Part shown: positions 53,031 through 62,823 of the stretch, in pieces | How the letters are laid out: every line of letters starts with the position of its first letter | How positions within the stretch are numbered: position 1 is the first letter of the stretch | NCBI GenBank assembly: GCA_023417655.1 | Contig: JAEZFD010000062.1 | Coordinates: forward strand, 62,001-126,000 | Direction: 5' to 3' | DNA length: 64,000 nt | DNA from: Planctomycetota bacterium | Lineage (GTDB): Bacteria; Planctomycetota; Planctomycetia; Planctomycetales; Planctomycetaceae | Notes under the pieces: model-generated | Database searches by the model: none | The model's input: the letters and a program-made list of their open reading frames with translations, nothing else | What the model was told of the DNA's origin: nothing | Program-made: the position numbers and the translations under genes

Positions 53031-54332
53031 ATGTCTCGCCAGGGCTTTCGATTTGTCCATGCGACCAGCTTATGTCTGGATGAGCATCTGACGGGAACCG
53101 GCGCGCTGACAGCGGAAGACCGTCAGCTTGCTGAAGACGCCACTTTTCGTTCATGGGACGGTGTCGTTCAGACGTGCATTGATGCGCAGGTTGAGTTTCT
53201 CCTGCTGACTGGAAACTCCTTCAACGCTAAGACCAACAGCCTGCGTGCACGCGTCGCATTAGAGCGTGGTTTTGAGAAGCTGGCTGCGCACCAGATCTCC
53301 GTCTTCATCGTCCCGGGGACGCTGGATCCTGTCACTGGCTGGAAGCGGTTCTTTCAGCTTCCGCCGAATGTGACGTTACTCACAGCTGACGATCACGAGC
53401 CGATTGCCGTGATGCGTGATCAGCGGGTGATGGCCTCGATCTTTGTGGTCGCGACTCCGAACTCTGATGAAACCCGTTGGAGTGAATCAGGTCCTGCTGC
53501 TTTGGGACGACATCAGACACCGTTCCGGATCGGACTGGTCGCGGCCGGGACGGCATTGTCATGGAATAACGGTCGTCCGCAGGCGGATGCAACACCGGGC
53601 AACAGTTCTGCCGGTGCAACGCTCGTGCAGGCGGCGATGGATCATCGCACCAACTACATCGCACTCGGAGATGGAATTCCCCGAACGGAATACTTCTCAG
53701 GAGGCATGGTTCACGACCCCGGTTGCGCGCAGTCGCTCACCAGAGCGATCACAGGTTCTCGGGGGTGCAGCGTCATTAACGTCGACAACATCGGCGAGAT
53801 CACAATCGATCCAGTGGCTGTGGCTCCAGTTCGCTGGGAAGACATTTCTGTCTCGGTCGAATCGCACCATGGGCAAAATGATCTCTGCGAGCGGATGGCC
53901 CTCGCTCTGATGGAGCTGACTCCGGACGACTCTGAAAGCTTGTGGATCATCACCTGGAAGCTGTCCGGGAAGGGGCCACTGTTTGACAGCCTGTCCAGCA
54001 CCGCGACACGGGATGAACTTTGGAAGAAGTTGGAAGCGGAACTGACCGGCGAGAGAGCCGTGCGACGCCTGCACCGCCTCGAGCGTCGAGTCGAGGCACT
54101 CGAGCAGACCGGGCGACCACTGAAGACCGGTGAGACCCGGTTGCTGCTGGATTTCCAACAGGTCCTTCAGGAGTCAGGAGATCAGCTGATTGAGCAACTC
54201 CGTCGAGAGCTGCTGGAACAGGACTGGTTGAAACATCATGACGCGCGGGGGCTGCGGGAAATGCTCGGGCAGATCTCCCGGCAGAACGTGTCTCGCCGCG
54301 CACAGGCACTCGCTGCGGGCTGGCTTGAATAA
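53031..54332 (+). CDS. YhaO-like phosphoesterase-fold protein lacking the metal-ligand residues
   Basis: The gene order (directly upstream of a YhaN-like ATPase) and sequence layout indicate an SbcD/YhaO-type protein: FVHATSLCLDEHLTG, then FLLLTGNSFN, VFIVPGTLDPVTGW and YIALGDGIPRTEYF. In active relatives these are the DxHL, GDLFD, GNHDP and GHIH motifs. Here every metal-binding Asp, Asn or His is replaced (Ser/Cys, Asn, Thr/Leu, Asp), so nuclease activity is unlikely. A GCSVINVDNIGEI strand fits the end of the phosphoesterase domain, and a helical C-terminal domain of about 130 residues follows. The ATG at 53031 is used; a GTG at 53004 is an alternative. Confidence 0.75.
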   Translation: MSRQGFRFVHATSLCLDEHLTGTGALTAEDRQLAEDATFRSWDGVVQTCIDAQVEFLLLTGNSFNAKTNSLRARVALERGFEKLAAHQISVFIVPGTLDPVTGWKRFFQLPPNVTLLTADDHEPIAVMRDQRVMASIFVVATPNSDETRWSESGPAALGRHQTPFRIGLVAAGTALSWNNGRPQADATPGNSSAGATLVQAAMDHRTNYIALGDGIPRTEYFSGGMVHDPGCAQSLTRAITGSRGCSVINVDNIGEITIDPVAVAPVRWEDISVSVESHHGQNDLCERMALALMELTPDDSESLWIITWKLSGKGPLFDSLSSTATRDELWKKLEAELTGERAVRRLHRLERRVEALEQTGRPLKTGETRLLLDFQQVLQESGDQLIEQLRRELLEQDWLKHHDARGLREMLGQISRQNVSRRAQALAAGWLE

Positions 54333-54393
54333 ATAGCCGACGTCACCCGACGTCCGCGACTCTGGATTCACGACTGATTGAGGACTGTGTTCG

Positions 54394-57300
54394 ATGCAGG
54401 TTCGCGAAATCGAAATCGATCGCTTCGGCGTCTGGCAGGACGTGACTCTTCCGTTCAATGAACGGGGAGTGACGGTTCTGTATGGCCCGAACGAAGCAGG
54501 CAAGTCCACACTCCTGCGATTCATCCGGGGAGTCCTGTATGGCTATCTGCCACAGGACGAACGGACCTATGGTCCGGATGCCCATCCCGTCGAATGCAGT
54601 GGGACACTGCGCGTTCAGCACCATGGCAAGGAGTATCGACTCCGCCGGACGTCCCAGCCTGGGACACGCGGTCGGCTGGAGATCAATGGACGCATCACGC
54701 GTGATGATGATCCGTTGTTGAAATCGCTGGTGGCCGATACCCGCGAATCGATGTTCCAGAATCTCTTTGCCATTGGCCTGCCAGAGCTACAGCAGCTTGC
54801 GACTCTCAGCGGCGATGAGTTCTCTCAGCACATCTACGGACTCTCGCTGGGGCCTGAAGGCGAGCAGATCTATCGCGCACACAACGGGTTTCGCGCGGAA
54901 GAAAAGAAACTCCTCGATCCAACCGAACGGGAAGGGGATGTCTTCAAACATCTCCAACGACTCAGTCAGCTGGATCGCGAATTGGGACGCCATGCCCCTG
55001 CCACGGACAAGCATGAGCGTCTGCAGGACCAGTATCAGTCGTTAAACGACCAGATTCTCGACAATCAGAATCGTCGTGAAGAGGCGGTCTATAACCTGCG
55101 GAGCCGTCAGTTCGTCAGCCGCGTCCACAGGCCATGGCGGCAGTCGGAAGATGTCCGGAAGCAATTGAGTAAATTGCCGGATGGCGATCTCGATCGAGAA
55201 CTGCTGAGCCGGTATGACCAGCTGGAGCTTGAACACTCTGAACTCAATGAACGTCGCCAGAAGCTGATCGCGGATGCGAAGGCACTTCAGGCCGAAGCTG
55301 ACGCCATTCCTTCGCGGCCGGAACTGGAGGAGCACGCCTGCGCGATCCAGAACCTGTTCGAAAATTCGCGTCAGATGCAGGCACTGGATCGAACTCTGGC
55401 CGGGGTGCAAACCGAGCGCGATCACATTCAGCGGAACCTGCAGGGGTTGCTGGATCGGCTGGACGGTCACTGGGATCGGCGTCGGCTGGAACAGACCGAG
55501 ATCGGCCCAGCTGCTTACCAGAAACTCTGGGCACAGGCGACAGTTTATCGTTCGGCAATTCGCTCTCGCAGTCGGCTCATTAAACGCCATCGCCGTCTGG
55601 CAGCGAAGCTCCGCGAACTCAAGACTGAGTGGAAAACCTATACGAAGGATCTGGGAAAACTCACGATTCCGGAAGCCCGCAAGGTTCTGATGCGGCGGTT
55701 GAAGGAAATGGAAGACCTCCGCGGGTTAAAGATCCGCCGGGAGCATCTTCGCAAAGCTCGGGAACTGATGAACCGGGAGATCGGCCCGAAGGTCGTGATT
55801 CGTGATCTGCCGCCATTCTTCTGGTACGTTCACAGCTTCTTTATGGTCGCCGGTGCGGTGCTGATGGCCGCAGGGATCTATGCAGGCATGAACGGCCTGG
55901 CAGTGGCTGGCGGTTCGACCTCCTGGGTGGTTGGAGCGATTTTCATCCTGCTGGGCATTGCGTCGATCTGCACCGTCTGGACGATGAAGGAATACTTCCA
56001 GGTTGTTGAGTTCTCGTCCCCGGACATCGAGGCCGAACGTGAGTCCATTGACCTCGAACTGAATCGGGTGGAGCAGGCGATTGACCGCATCATTCGTCGC
56101 GATGCCGCGCAGCAGTTGCCCCCGCCGGCTGTTCTCGCCCCGGGGCCACAAAAACCTGCTGTTCCGACGGAACCTGTCCCCCCGCCGGCTCCGTTGAGCG
56201 ACGAAGAGATCATCAATCGCATTCGTCAGCAACTTCAGGAAATGGATCTGCATGAGCCAATCGGCCGACAGATCGATGATCTGCGATTGCGACTGAGCCA
56301 TGTCAGGCAATCACTTCAAGAACACCAACGCCAGCATGGTCGGGCTCGCCGCGACTGGACGGAAACGCTCCGGCGGCATGGCTTGTCAGAGACTTTGAAA
56401 GTCCGCCAGGCATTCGACCAGTACCAGATCATTTCGGAAGCCCACAAGATTCTGCAGGACGAAGAGTCCCGCTATGAGAAGGAGAACTACCAGCGTCAGG
56501 AACTGGATGACTACATCCGGAAGATTCGTGATCTGGGCGTGAAGCTGGAGTCTGCGGACTTCCGCGTGACTGACCCGTACCAGAACCTGGCGGACTGGGA
56601 GCGAGAACTGAAGCTGCAGGGAGAGCGTCGTCGCGAACGAGCTCGGCTGCGACAACTCGCCAAAGAAAAGAGAATGGAAGCGGCTCAACTGGTCGAGCAG
56701 ATCGACAAGATGAGACGCGACCGCAATACCCTGCTTAAGCGACTCGGCGTCGGCGGCCGTGATGAAATCATCGCCAAGCTGGCCGCGATTGATGAACGCA
56801 CCACGCTCCAGCAACAGCTGAAGACGCTGAACGATCAGATTCAGAAACTCGTCGAGGCCGAAGCCGATGTCGCCCTGGCCGAAGATGACCTGCATGCTTA
56901 CTCGCAGGAAGAAAACGATGCCGCAATTTCGCGGCTGAATGCTGAGATTGCTCAGATTGATAGCGATGCAGTTTCGTTGAGAGATGCACTTGAGAAAGTG
57001 AAGAGTCAGCTGCGGGAGATTGAGAACGACCGCACTCTCAGCTCCCTGCGGTTCGATCGCGAGCAGGCTGTCTATGCCCTGCAGGAAGTGACCGAAAAAT
57101 GGTTTGCCTCCAAGCTCGCTGACAAAGTTCTGAACGAGGTCCGGCAGCGAATTGAAACCGATCGTCAGCCGCGAACACTTCAGGACGCATCTGCTTACCT
57201 CAAGCAGTTCACCTGCGGGAAGTACGGCCGGATCTGGACCAGACTCGGGGAAAAGGCTCTCCTTGTTGATGATGACAAGAATCAGTCCTTCCGGGTCGAA

Positions 57301-57591
57301 CAATTGAGTAGCGGAACCCGGGAACAGGTCTTCCTGTCGGTGCGGCTCGCAATGGTTCGCGACTTCAGTCGGCAGGGAATTGAATTGCCAATGGTTCTTG
57401 ATGACGTCACGGTCAACTTTGACCAGACCCGAACGGAAGCAGCGGCGAAGACACTGCTCGACGTGGCGGCACAAGGACAACAGATTCTTCTGCTGACCTG
57501 CCATCTGCACTTTGCACAATTGTTCCAGCAGCAGGGGCACGAACCGATCTGGTTACCGGCACTCCGGGCGGAGTCCCAGATGCATCGCTGA
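54394..57591 (+). CDS. YhaN-like SMC/Rad50-type AAA ATPase with central membrane helices
   Basis: A 1,065-residue ATPase of the YhaN/SbcC-like class. The N-terminal head has RFGVWQDVTLPF and Walker A GPNEAGKSTLLRFI near residue 32. Two hydrophobic helices lie at about residues 474-535 (FFMVAGAVLMAAGIYAGMNG, then WVVGAIFILLGIASICTVW) between long coiled coils. The C-terminal head has the signature LSSGTREQVFLSVRLAM and Walker B LPMVLDDVTVNFD. The ATPase motifs look intact. It follows the YhaO-like gene by 61 bp. In Bacillus YhaN also has central membrane helices; its partner is a nuclease subunit. Confidence 0.85.
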   Translation: MQVREIEIDRFGVWQDVTLPFNERGVTVLYGPNEAGKSTLLRFIRGVLYGYLPQDERTYGPDAHPVECSGTLRVQHHGKEYRLRRTSQPGTRGRLEINGRITRDDDPLLKSLVADTRESMFQNLFAIGLPELQQLATLSGDEFSQHIYGLSLGPEGEQIYRAHNGFRAEEKKLLDPTEREGDVFKHLQRLSQLDRELGRHAPATDKHERLQDQYQSLNDQILDNQNRREEAVYNLRSRQFVSRVHRPWRQSEDVRKQLSKLPDGDLDRELLSRYDQLELEHSELNERRQKLIADAKALQAEADAIPSRPELEEHACAIQNLFENSRQMQALDRTLAGVQTERDHIQRNLQGLLDRLDGHWDRRRLEQTEIGPAAYQKLWAQATVYRSAIRSRSRLIKRHRRLAAKLRELKTEWKTYTKDLGKLTIPEARKVLMRRLKEMEDLRGLKIRREHLRKARELMNREIGPKVVIRDLPPFFWYVHSFFMVAGAVLMAAGIYAGMNGLAVAGGSTSWVVGAIFILLGIASICTVWTMKEYFQVVEFSSPDIEAERESIDLELNRVEQAIDRIIRRDAAQQLPPPAVLAPGPQKPAVPTEPVPPPAPLSDEEIINRIRQQLQEMDLHEPIGRQIDDLRLRLSHVRQSLQEHQRQHGRARRDWTETLRRHGLSETLKVRQAFDQYQIISEAHKILQDEESRYEKENYQRQELDDYIRKIRDLGVKLESADFRVTDPYQNLADWERELKLQGERRRERARLRQLAKEKRMEAAQLVEQIDKMRRDRNTLLKRLGVGGRDEIIAKLAAIDERTTLQQQLKTLNDQIQKLVEAEADVALAEDDLHAYSQEENDAAISRLNAEIAQIDSDAVSLRDALEKVKSQLREIENDRTLSSLRFDREQAVYALQEVTEKWFASKLADKVLNEVRQRIETDRQPRTLQDASAYLKQFTCGKYGRIWTRLGEKALLVDDDKNQSFRVEQLSSGTREQVFLSVRLAMVRDFSRQGIELPMVLDDVTVNFDQTRTEAAAKTLLDVAAQGQQILLLTCHLHFAQLFQQQGHEPIWLPALRAESQMHR

Positions 57592-57647
57592 GATCAGCAG
57601 TACTGAAAGTCAGCTTTCGAATTGTCCCGTCTGCCTTTCGTCTGATT

Positions 57648-58592
57648 ATGGCTTTTGAAAATCACTCCCGTACGTCTCGACCGCGACCTCTGAAAAGAGA
57701 TGCGCGAGATTCTGACAATTCCGGCATGGGTCGGCGGTGGGGAGGCCTGAGCGGGCTTTGGACGCGACTTCTGTGTGTCGCGATCCTTTGCGTGAGTGTC
57801 GTCGGGTGCCGGTCGGTTTCGCCCAATCTCGCAGACCTGCCGTCGAAATATGAACTCGCGACAAGCGAACTGCTTATCCGCTCGGATCTGAAGATTAAGC
57901 AGAATGATCCCATGCTGGAGGATCTGCGGAACATCCGTCGGGAGTTGACGGAGACCTTGCGCCTGCCGGCTCCGCGTCGGCCGGTTGTGATTTATCTGTT
58001 CAGCGACGAAGAACGCTATTCGACCTACATGCAGGCTCGGCATCCGAATCTTCCGGCCCGGCGGGCATTCTTCATCGGATCGCCGACGGAACTGGGGGTC
58101 TATGCCCATTGGAGTCCCAATGTCGGCGAAGATTTACGTCATGAATATACGCACGGAGTGCTCCATGCTTCACTACGCTCGGTGCCGCTGTGGCTCGATG
58201 AGGGACTGGCAGAGTACTACGAGACGCAAACGGATATGCCCGGCCGTCTCCATCGTGAGCACACTCAACGTCTGGCCATTGCATTAAAGAATGGATGGCG
58301 GCCGGATCTGGCCCGACTCGAGAAGATCGAAGAAGTCAGTCAGATGGGACGGGCCGACTATCAGGAATCTTGGGCCTGGATTCACTATTTGCTGAACGAC
58401 GCCCCGGACGGTCGAGCAATTCTTGTGGACTATTGCGCCGAGCTGAAGTCGACCTCGAAGCCCCCCCGATTTGCGGAACGACTCGCAAAGACGTTCCCGG
58501 ATGCAGATCAGCGCCTCGCGTCGTATATTACGTTGAGTCTGACAGACCACGGTCGCGTCAGCTGGGCGTCTGGAGTCCGTGAGAGCAAGTAA
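57648..58592 (+). CDS. Putative zinc metallopeptidase lipoprotein (HExxH)
   Basis: A 314-residue protein with an N-terminal lipoprotein signal preceded by about 30 charged residues (LWTRLLCVAILCVSVVGC). The gluzincin-type active site is HEYTHGVLH, and the third ligand is probably the Glu of LDEGLAEYYE about 20 residues later. This arrangement is typical of the DUF1570/peptidase-MA-like families of planctomycetes. The domain has the typical preceding VVIYLFSDEERYSTYM strand. It follows the YhaN-like gene by 56 bp and is probably in the same transcript. An in-frame later ATG (MGRRWGGLSG) could be the real start. Confidence 0.83.
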   Translation: MAFENHSRTSRPRPLKRDARDSDNSGMGRRWGGLSGLWTRLLCVAILCVSVVGCRSVSPNLADLPSKYELATSELLIRSDLKIKQNDPMLEDLRNIRRELTETLRLPAPRRPVVIYLFSDEERYSTYMQARHPNLPARRAFFIGSPTELGVYAHWSPNVGEDLRHEYTHGVLHASLRSVPLWLDEGLAEYYETQTDMPGRLHREHTQRLAIALKNGWRPDLARLEKIEEVSQMGRADYQESWAWIHYLLNDAPDGRAILVDYCAELKSTSKPPRFAERLAKTFPDADQRLASYITLSLTDHGRVSWASGVRESK

Positions 58593-58731
58593 TCCTGCAC
58601 GGGAGATTTCCGAATCTCACTTGTGAGCCACCTGCTGTTTGAGCGGACGATCAACCCCGGCCTGCGTGATAGAAGAGGGGAACTCAGGCCTCACGAATCT
58701 CTTTGCAGCGAAATCCCGAAGGGCGGATGTA

Positions 58732-59268
58732 ATGGTTTATCTCTGGGCGACACTGCTCCTGTTGTCCAATGTGATCGCTTGGGGATCGAATTTCTTCAGT
58801 CTCCCTGGCAATTGGCTGCTTCTCTTCTTCGCGGTCGTTTACAAAATCGTGCTCCCGGTTGGAATGCATCCCTCTTTGAGCTGGAGCCTGATTCTGCTGG
58901 CATTTCTGATGGCACTGCTGGGCGAAGCGTGGGAGTTCGCTGCCAGTGCCGCCGGAGCTGCCCGCAGAGGGGGGAGCCGCCGTGGAGCGATTTACTCGAT
59001 CGGCGGATCTCTGGTCGGGAGTCTCGCAGGTGCGTTAGCGGGAGCCCCATTTGTTCCTGTCGCCGGCCCAATGATCGGAGCGATCGTTGGTGGAGCGTTG
59101 GGCGCATTTGGCGGAGCCTACTTCGGAGAACGCCATCGGTCCCATGATGATCGTGTCGCCATCGGGAAGGCAGCAATGGTCGGACGCTTGTTCGGGACCG
59201 CCGGGAAACTCGCCTTCGGACTGATCATGCTGGTAATTATCACAGCCGATTCCTTCTCTGATTTTTAG
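58732..59268 (+). CDS. DUF456 membrane protein
   Basis: A 178-residue hydrophobic protein of the DUF456 family: an N-terminal helix pair (WATLLLLSNVIAWGSNFFSL, LLLFFAVVYKIV), then a Gly/Ala-rich region (SIGGSLVGSLAGALAGAPF and IVGGALGAFGGAYFGE). A final helix lies near the C-terminus. The function is unknown. The ATG at 58732 is used, with AAGGGCGG upstream; the frame is also open from 58639. It is the last plus-strand gene of the YhaO/YhaN group and converges with the GT-C/TPR gene. Confidence 0.85.
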   Translation: MVYLWATLLLLSNVIAWGSNFFSLPGNWLLLFFAVVYKIVLPVGMHPSLSWSLILLAFLMALLGEAWEFAASAAGAARRGGSRRGAIYSIGGSLVGSLAGALAGAPFVPVAGPMIGAIVGGALGAFGGAYFGERHRSHDDRVAIGKAAMVGRLFGTAGKLAFGLIMLVIITADSFSDF

Positions 59269-59291
59269 GTGAGCTTTCCTCGAGAGAGTCA

Positions 59292-62200
59292 CTACTCCGT
59301 TTTCGTCTCTTCCGTCTTGGGAGCCTCGGTCGACGACTCCTTCATGGGCGAGGTGGACGCCTCTGATGGCTTGTCCGGAGTCGCAGCGGGGGACTCATTC
59401 GGGCGCTTTTCGTCTGGCTTCTTCTCTTCAGGTTTTGACGGGGCGGGGTCTGGTTTTGCCGCGGAATCTGCTGCGGGTTTCGGAGTCGGAGCGGGTTCGA
59501 GTTCGTCGAACGGTTTGAACCAGTCCGGGGTTGTTTGTTTGCTGGTTGGTTCGGGAATCGGGTTTCCTGTCAGGCCTGCCAGATAGAGTCGGACGACTGG
59601 TGCGAACGAGAAGCCAGGGCTCAGGTTCTGAATCTTCTGGAACGTTTCTCGGGCAGCTTCCAGGTCAGATCGTTCCAGCTCTGCTCGGGCGATGGAGAAC
59701 TGCAGGCTCGCCCAGCGATCAGGCAGATCGATGGCGGCCTCCACGCTGAGTGCAGTCTCCATGGCGGGCCAAAGGGCCATCTGCATTGGTAGTTGCATGG
59801 AACCGAATGGCATCCGGAGCATGGCAGAGACTCCGGACTCCCAGAATCCCTTTTCGTCTTCACGCGTCAGTTCGATGTACTTCTCAAGATTGTTGCAGGC
59901 CAGATGGATGTTTCTCGCGATGGCGCGGTACTGCGCCTTGAACATGGGCGGAACCTGCGCCGCCTGAGGAGAACTCAGTCGCAGAGCGACACTTTCAATC
60001 TGTTCCGTCGCACTTTCGAGGCGGCCGTTCTGCAGTAGAACGGATGCATAAATCATCTGCAGTTCCATGTCCGCAGATAGGTTTGTCAGATTCTCTTCAA
60101 GCAGATGCAATGCGAGCTCGGGGCATCCTGATTGAAGTGCGATTGCGGAGAGTTCTACGAGCGGTCGTCCTTCAGCCCGGGCAACGGAGACTTTGGCGTC
60201 GGCAGACTCGATTGCAAGTTTGATCTTCCCGCGAATTTCATTGAGCTGCGTTTTCATCTCTGGCGTCAGAGATAACTGAGGATTGGCAGCAATCGCCCGG
60301 TCATAGCGTTCCAGAGTCGTCAGCGCGAGATCGAGGTACTGACGGTTCATCAGGAGCTGGAAGAGTTCCATCAGATCGGACGGATTCTCTTGTCCTGCAA
60401 TGGCAGCGGAATAGGCCGAAGCGAGAATCAGGGTGTCGTAATAGTCGATCGTTCCGCGCTGACGCTGCAACCCGGCCGCCTGCATCTCGAGATTCTGCAG
60501 AACGCGACAGGCGCGTCCGATGACCCGGTAACCGGCAGGATGATTGGGATCTTCGAGCAGAGCCCGGCGACCCTGCTGTACGGCCATGGTCGCCAGTGCG
60601 GCCGCTTGCTCGTGCGTCATCTGTCTCCCTGATTCGAGAAGGAGTGCCAGATAGTGCGACGCAAGATCTGCGGAGGCGGGGGAAATGTCGAGCTTCTGGA
60701 TCAGCCAGCGGTCATAGCGTGAAACCGGCAACGGCCAGGTCGATCCCAGATCGTCCGGTTTTGGAGGATCGGTCGGGCGGAATGCCTGAACGCTGAAGTT
60801 GGACGCATTGAATTTCTGCAGAGCCGCTTTCACTTCCGGAGATTCAACATCGGTTCGGGTCAGATTCGCCCCGGCACTTCCGAGTGCTGTCAGTTCCCAA
60901 TCAGGATTCGTTTCGACCAGAAAGAATGGGGTATAAGCAGGCCGAGGTCCCCAGAGGCGGACGAGCAGGTCATTGATCTCGAATCGGGAAAGAATTTCCT
61001 TCCAGATCGGTGGTGCCGCCGGAGCAGGTTTTTGAGCGTCTTTATCTTCCGCAGGGGGGACAGGTGCGGAGAAGAGCGAATTCCGTAATTCGCGATGCAG
61101 CGACAGGAGGTCTTCACCGCCTTTGACATAGATGCTGTAGCGGCTGTCAACGAATGGCTTCTTTCCGCCCCAGATCAGCAGATCGCCTTGAGACGGCGTC
61201 GTCGGAAGAACACGATCTGAGGAGGTGCGGGGGAAGACTTCCTGCTCCAAACTGGAAATACGGGCGTGCCACCGGGGATCAAGTCCCAGACCGATACGGC
61301 GGCCTTGTGCTCCGGTCAGAGCACCGTTTACTGCGAGGTAAGCAATCAGGAAAAGTCCGAGGACGGTGATAGCCCGCCCGGCACGGGACCAGAGCACATT
61401 CAGCAATGTAACTGAGTAATCCATCGAGAACTGATGTCGGCACCAGTCTTGGCCGTTGATGGTGGCAATGACCGCGTTAAGCACGGAGGCATAGACCAGT
61501 CCTCCGCCAGACAGCAGGCAGAGTGCATTTGCTCCGAGCCAGACCAGCAGCCAGCCGAAGTGCAGCCGCTTCCCGTTGAGCAAGATCGTGATTCCTGCAA
61601 CAACAGCGAGTGTCAGTGCAGAGATCGAAAACAGGTCGAGCGTTCGCCAGAACTCCGGCTGCAGTACACTGAAATCAAGCCGGGGATAGAACTCTCGTAA
61701 TCCCTGATACGCCCGTGCCTGTTGGGCGTCCAGCAGCATCGTCTGGAACTGGAAAAGAGGGCGAAGCGGCCAGGGAGTGACCAGAACTCCGATGGAGAGC
61801 GCCGTCAGCGGTGGAGTCAACGACAAGCGAGTTCCATCGGCGCGTTTGGAAATTCGTTCCCCAACAATCCATAACAGCAAAGCGAGGAGCCCGATCCAGC
61901 AGCGAGGGTCCAGATTCGTCCAAAGCAGCATCAGCGGAACCAGCAGCCAGCTGCGAGACGCAGTGGAAGTAGTCTGTCTCTCTGAAAGCAGCCATCCCAG
62001 TGCGGCGAGTCCCAAGACCGTGAAGGTCATGGAACCGGGTTGAATGACGGGAATGATCGAAACCAGAGCGAGGACCCCACAGATTGTTCCCCACCATGTA
62101 GTCTGTTGCGGCCAGGAAACCTTAGCGAGACACCAGAAGCTGACTCCGAGTGTGATCGCACTCAACAATGTCAGACCGGCGAACCCGAGGACTTGATACA

Positions 62201-62597
62201 TTCCTCCGAGAATCAGGTCCGAAAACCAGCCGAGATTCACCCAGGGGCGACCTTCGGCAGTCGCCGAGAAGACATCTGTTCGCGGAGGAAGAACGCCGTG
62301 CGAGAACAGGTATTCCCCTGTCCGGACGGAGACGAGAATCGGTGTTTCGGTGATGTAGGACCAGCCAAGCAGCACACTGAGCAGGATCAGCGCCCAGCGA
62401 AGCATGACGTCTCCCCGAATGCATTCGTCCTCCAGATATTCCGGAGTGAGCTCTTCGTATTCCGGGAGTTCGTCCTCCGGCGACATCTGCGATTCAGGTA
62501 CTCCCGGGGTCTGAGGCGTCACTGCGGAGTCATCTGCAGGAGGCTGGTGGAGACCTTTATCAGTGGCAGGCTGTGAGCTGTCGGCGACCACGGTCAA
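59292..62597 (-). CDS. Large polytopic membrane protein with TPR-rich C-terminal half
   Basis: A 1,101-residue protein. The N-terminal half (about residues 50-460) has many membrane helices and a GT-C-like segment with VSVRTGEYLFSHGVLPPRTD followed by FSATAEGRPWVNLGWFSDL, shared by bacterial mannosyltransferase-like membrane proteins. The C-terminal half is soluble, alpha-helical and TPR-like (EARLELVEL-type helices, QRRALLEDPNHPAGYRVIGR). A Lys/Pro/Glu-rich tail ends the protein. The start codon is a TTG at 62597 or a GTG at 62591, the latter with AAGG nine bases upstream. A glycosyltransferase role is inference. Confidence 0.72.
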   Translation of the reverse strand: MTVVADSSQPATDKGLHQPPADDSAVTPQTPGVPESQMSPEDELPEYEELTPEYLEDECIRGDVMLRWALILLSVLLGWSYITETPILVSVRTGEYLFSHGVLPPRTDVFSATAEGRPWVNLGWFSDLILGGMYQVLGFAGLTLLSAITLGVSFWCLAKVSWPQQTTWWGTICGVLALVSIIPVIQPGSMTFTVLGLAALGWLLSERQTTSTASRSWLLVPLMLLWTNLDPRCWIGLLALLLWIVGERISKRADGTRLSLTPPLTALSIGVLVTPWPLRPLFQFQTMLLDAQQARAYQGLREFYPRLDFSVLQPEFWRTLDLFSISALTLAVVAGITILLNGKRLHFGWLLVWLGANALCLLSGGGLVYASVLNAVIATINGQDWCRHQFSMDYSVTLLNVLWSRAGRAITVLGLFLIAYLAVNGALTGAQGRRIGLGLDPRWHARISSLEQEVFPRTSSDRVLPTTPSQGDLLIWGGKKPFVDSRYSIYVKGGEDLLSLHRELRNSLFSAPVPPAEDKDAQKPAPAAPPIWKEILSRFEINDLLVRLWGPRPAYTPFFLVETNPDWELTALGSAGANLTRTDVESPEVKAALQKFNASNFSVQAFRPTDPPKPDDLGSTWPLPVSRYDRWLIQKLDISPASADLASHYLALLLESGRQMTHEQAAALATMAVQQGRRALLEDPNHPAGYRVIGRACRVLQNLEMQAAGLQRQRGTIDYYDTLILASAYSAAIAGQENPSDLMELFQLLMNRQYLDLALTTLERYDRAIAANPQLSLTPEMKTQLNEIRGKIKLAIESADAKVSVARAEGRPLVELSAIALQSGCPELALHLLEENLTNLSADMELQMIYASVLLQNGRLESATEQIESVALRLSSPQAAQVPPMFKAQYRAIARNIHLACNNLEKYIELTREDEKGFWESGVSAMLRMPFGSMQLPMQMALWPAMETALSVEAAIDLPDRWASLQFSIARAELERSDLEAARETFQKIQNLSPGFSFAPVVRLYLAGLTGNPIPEPTSKQTTPDWFKPFDELEPAPTPKPAADSAAKPDPAPSKPEEKKPDEKRPNESPAATPDKPSEASTSPMKESSTEAPKTEETKTE

Positions 62598-62823
62598 GAA
62601 CCTTGTCAGGCGAATGTCGAGCGGAAACCCGGTCCGGTACGGGAGAAGTCTTAACTTCCTGCAACGGAAGGGTCTGGAGACTCTAAGGTCTCTTCTGTAT
62701 CCGCAGCAAGCGCGATGCCTGCCCTGCTTTGGCGGACGCAGAAATCGGAGTCCCGATTCTTCGGAAAAAATCGTTCGTCCCGCGATTAATCAATCTCTAA
62801 TTCGGCAACAGGTGACGTCGTTG

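Noticed and set aside
56386..57540. 384-residue minus-strand frame
   Set aside because: It is antisense to the YhaN-like ATPase C-terminal head, whose motifs are clear.
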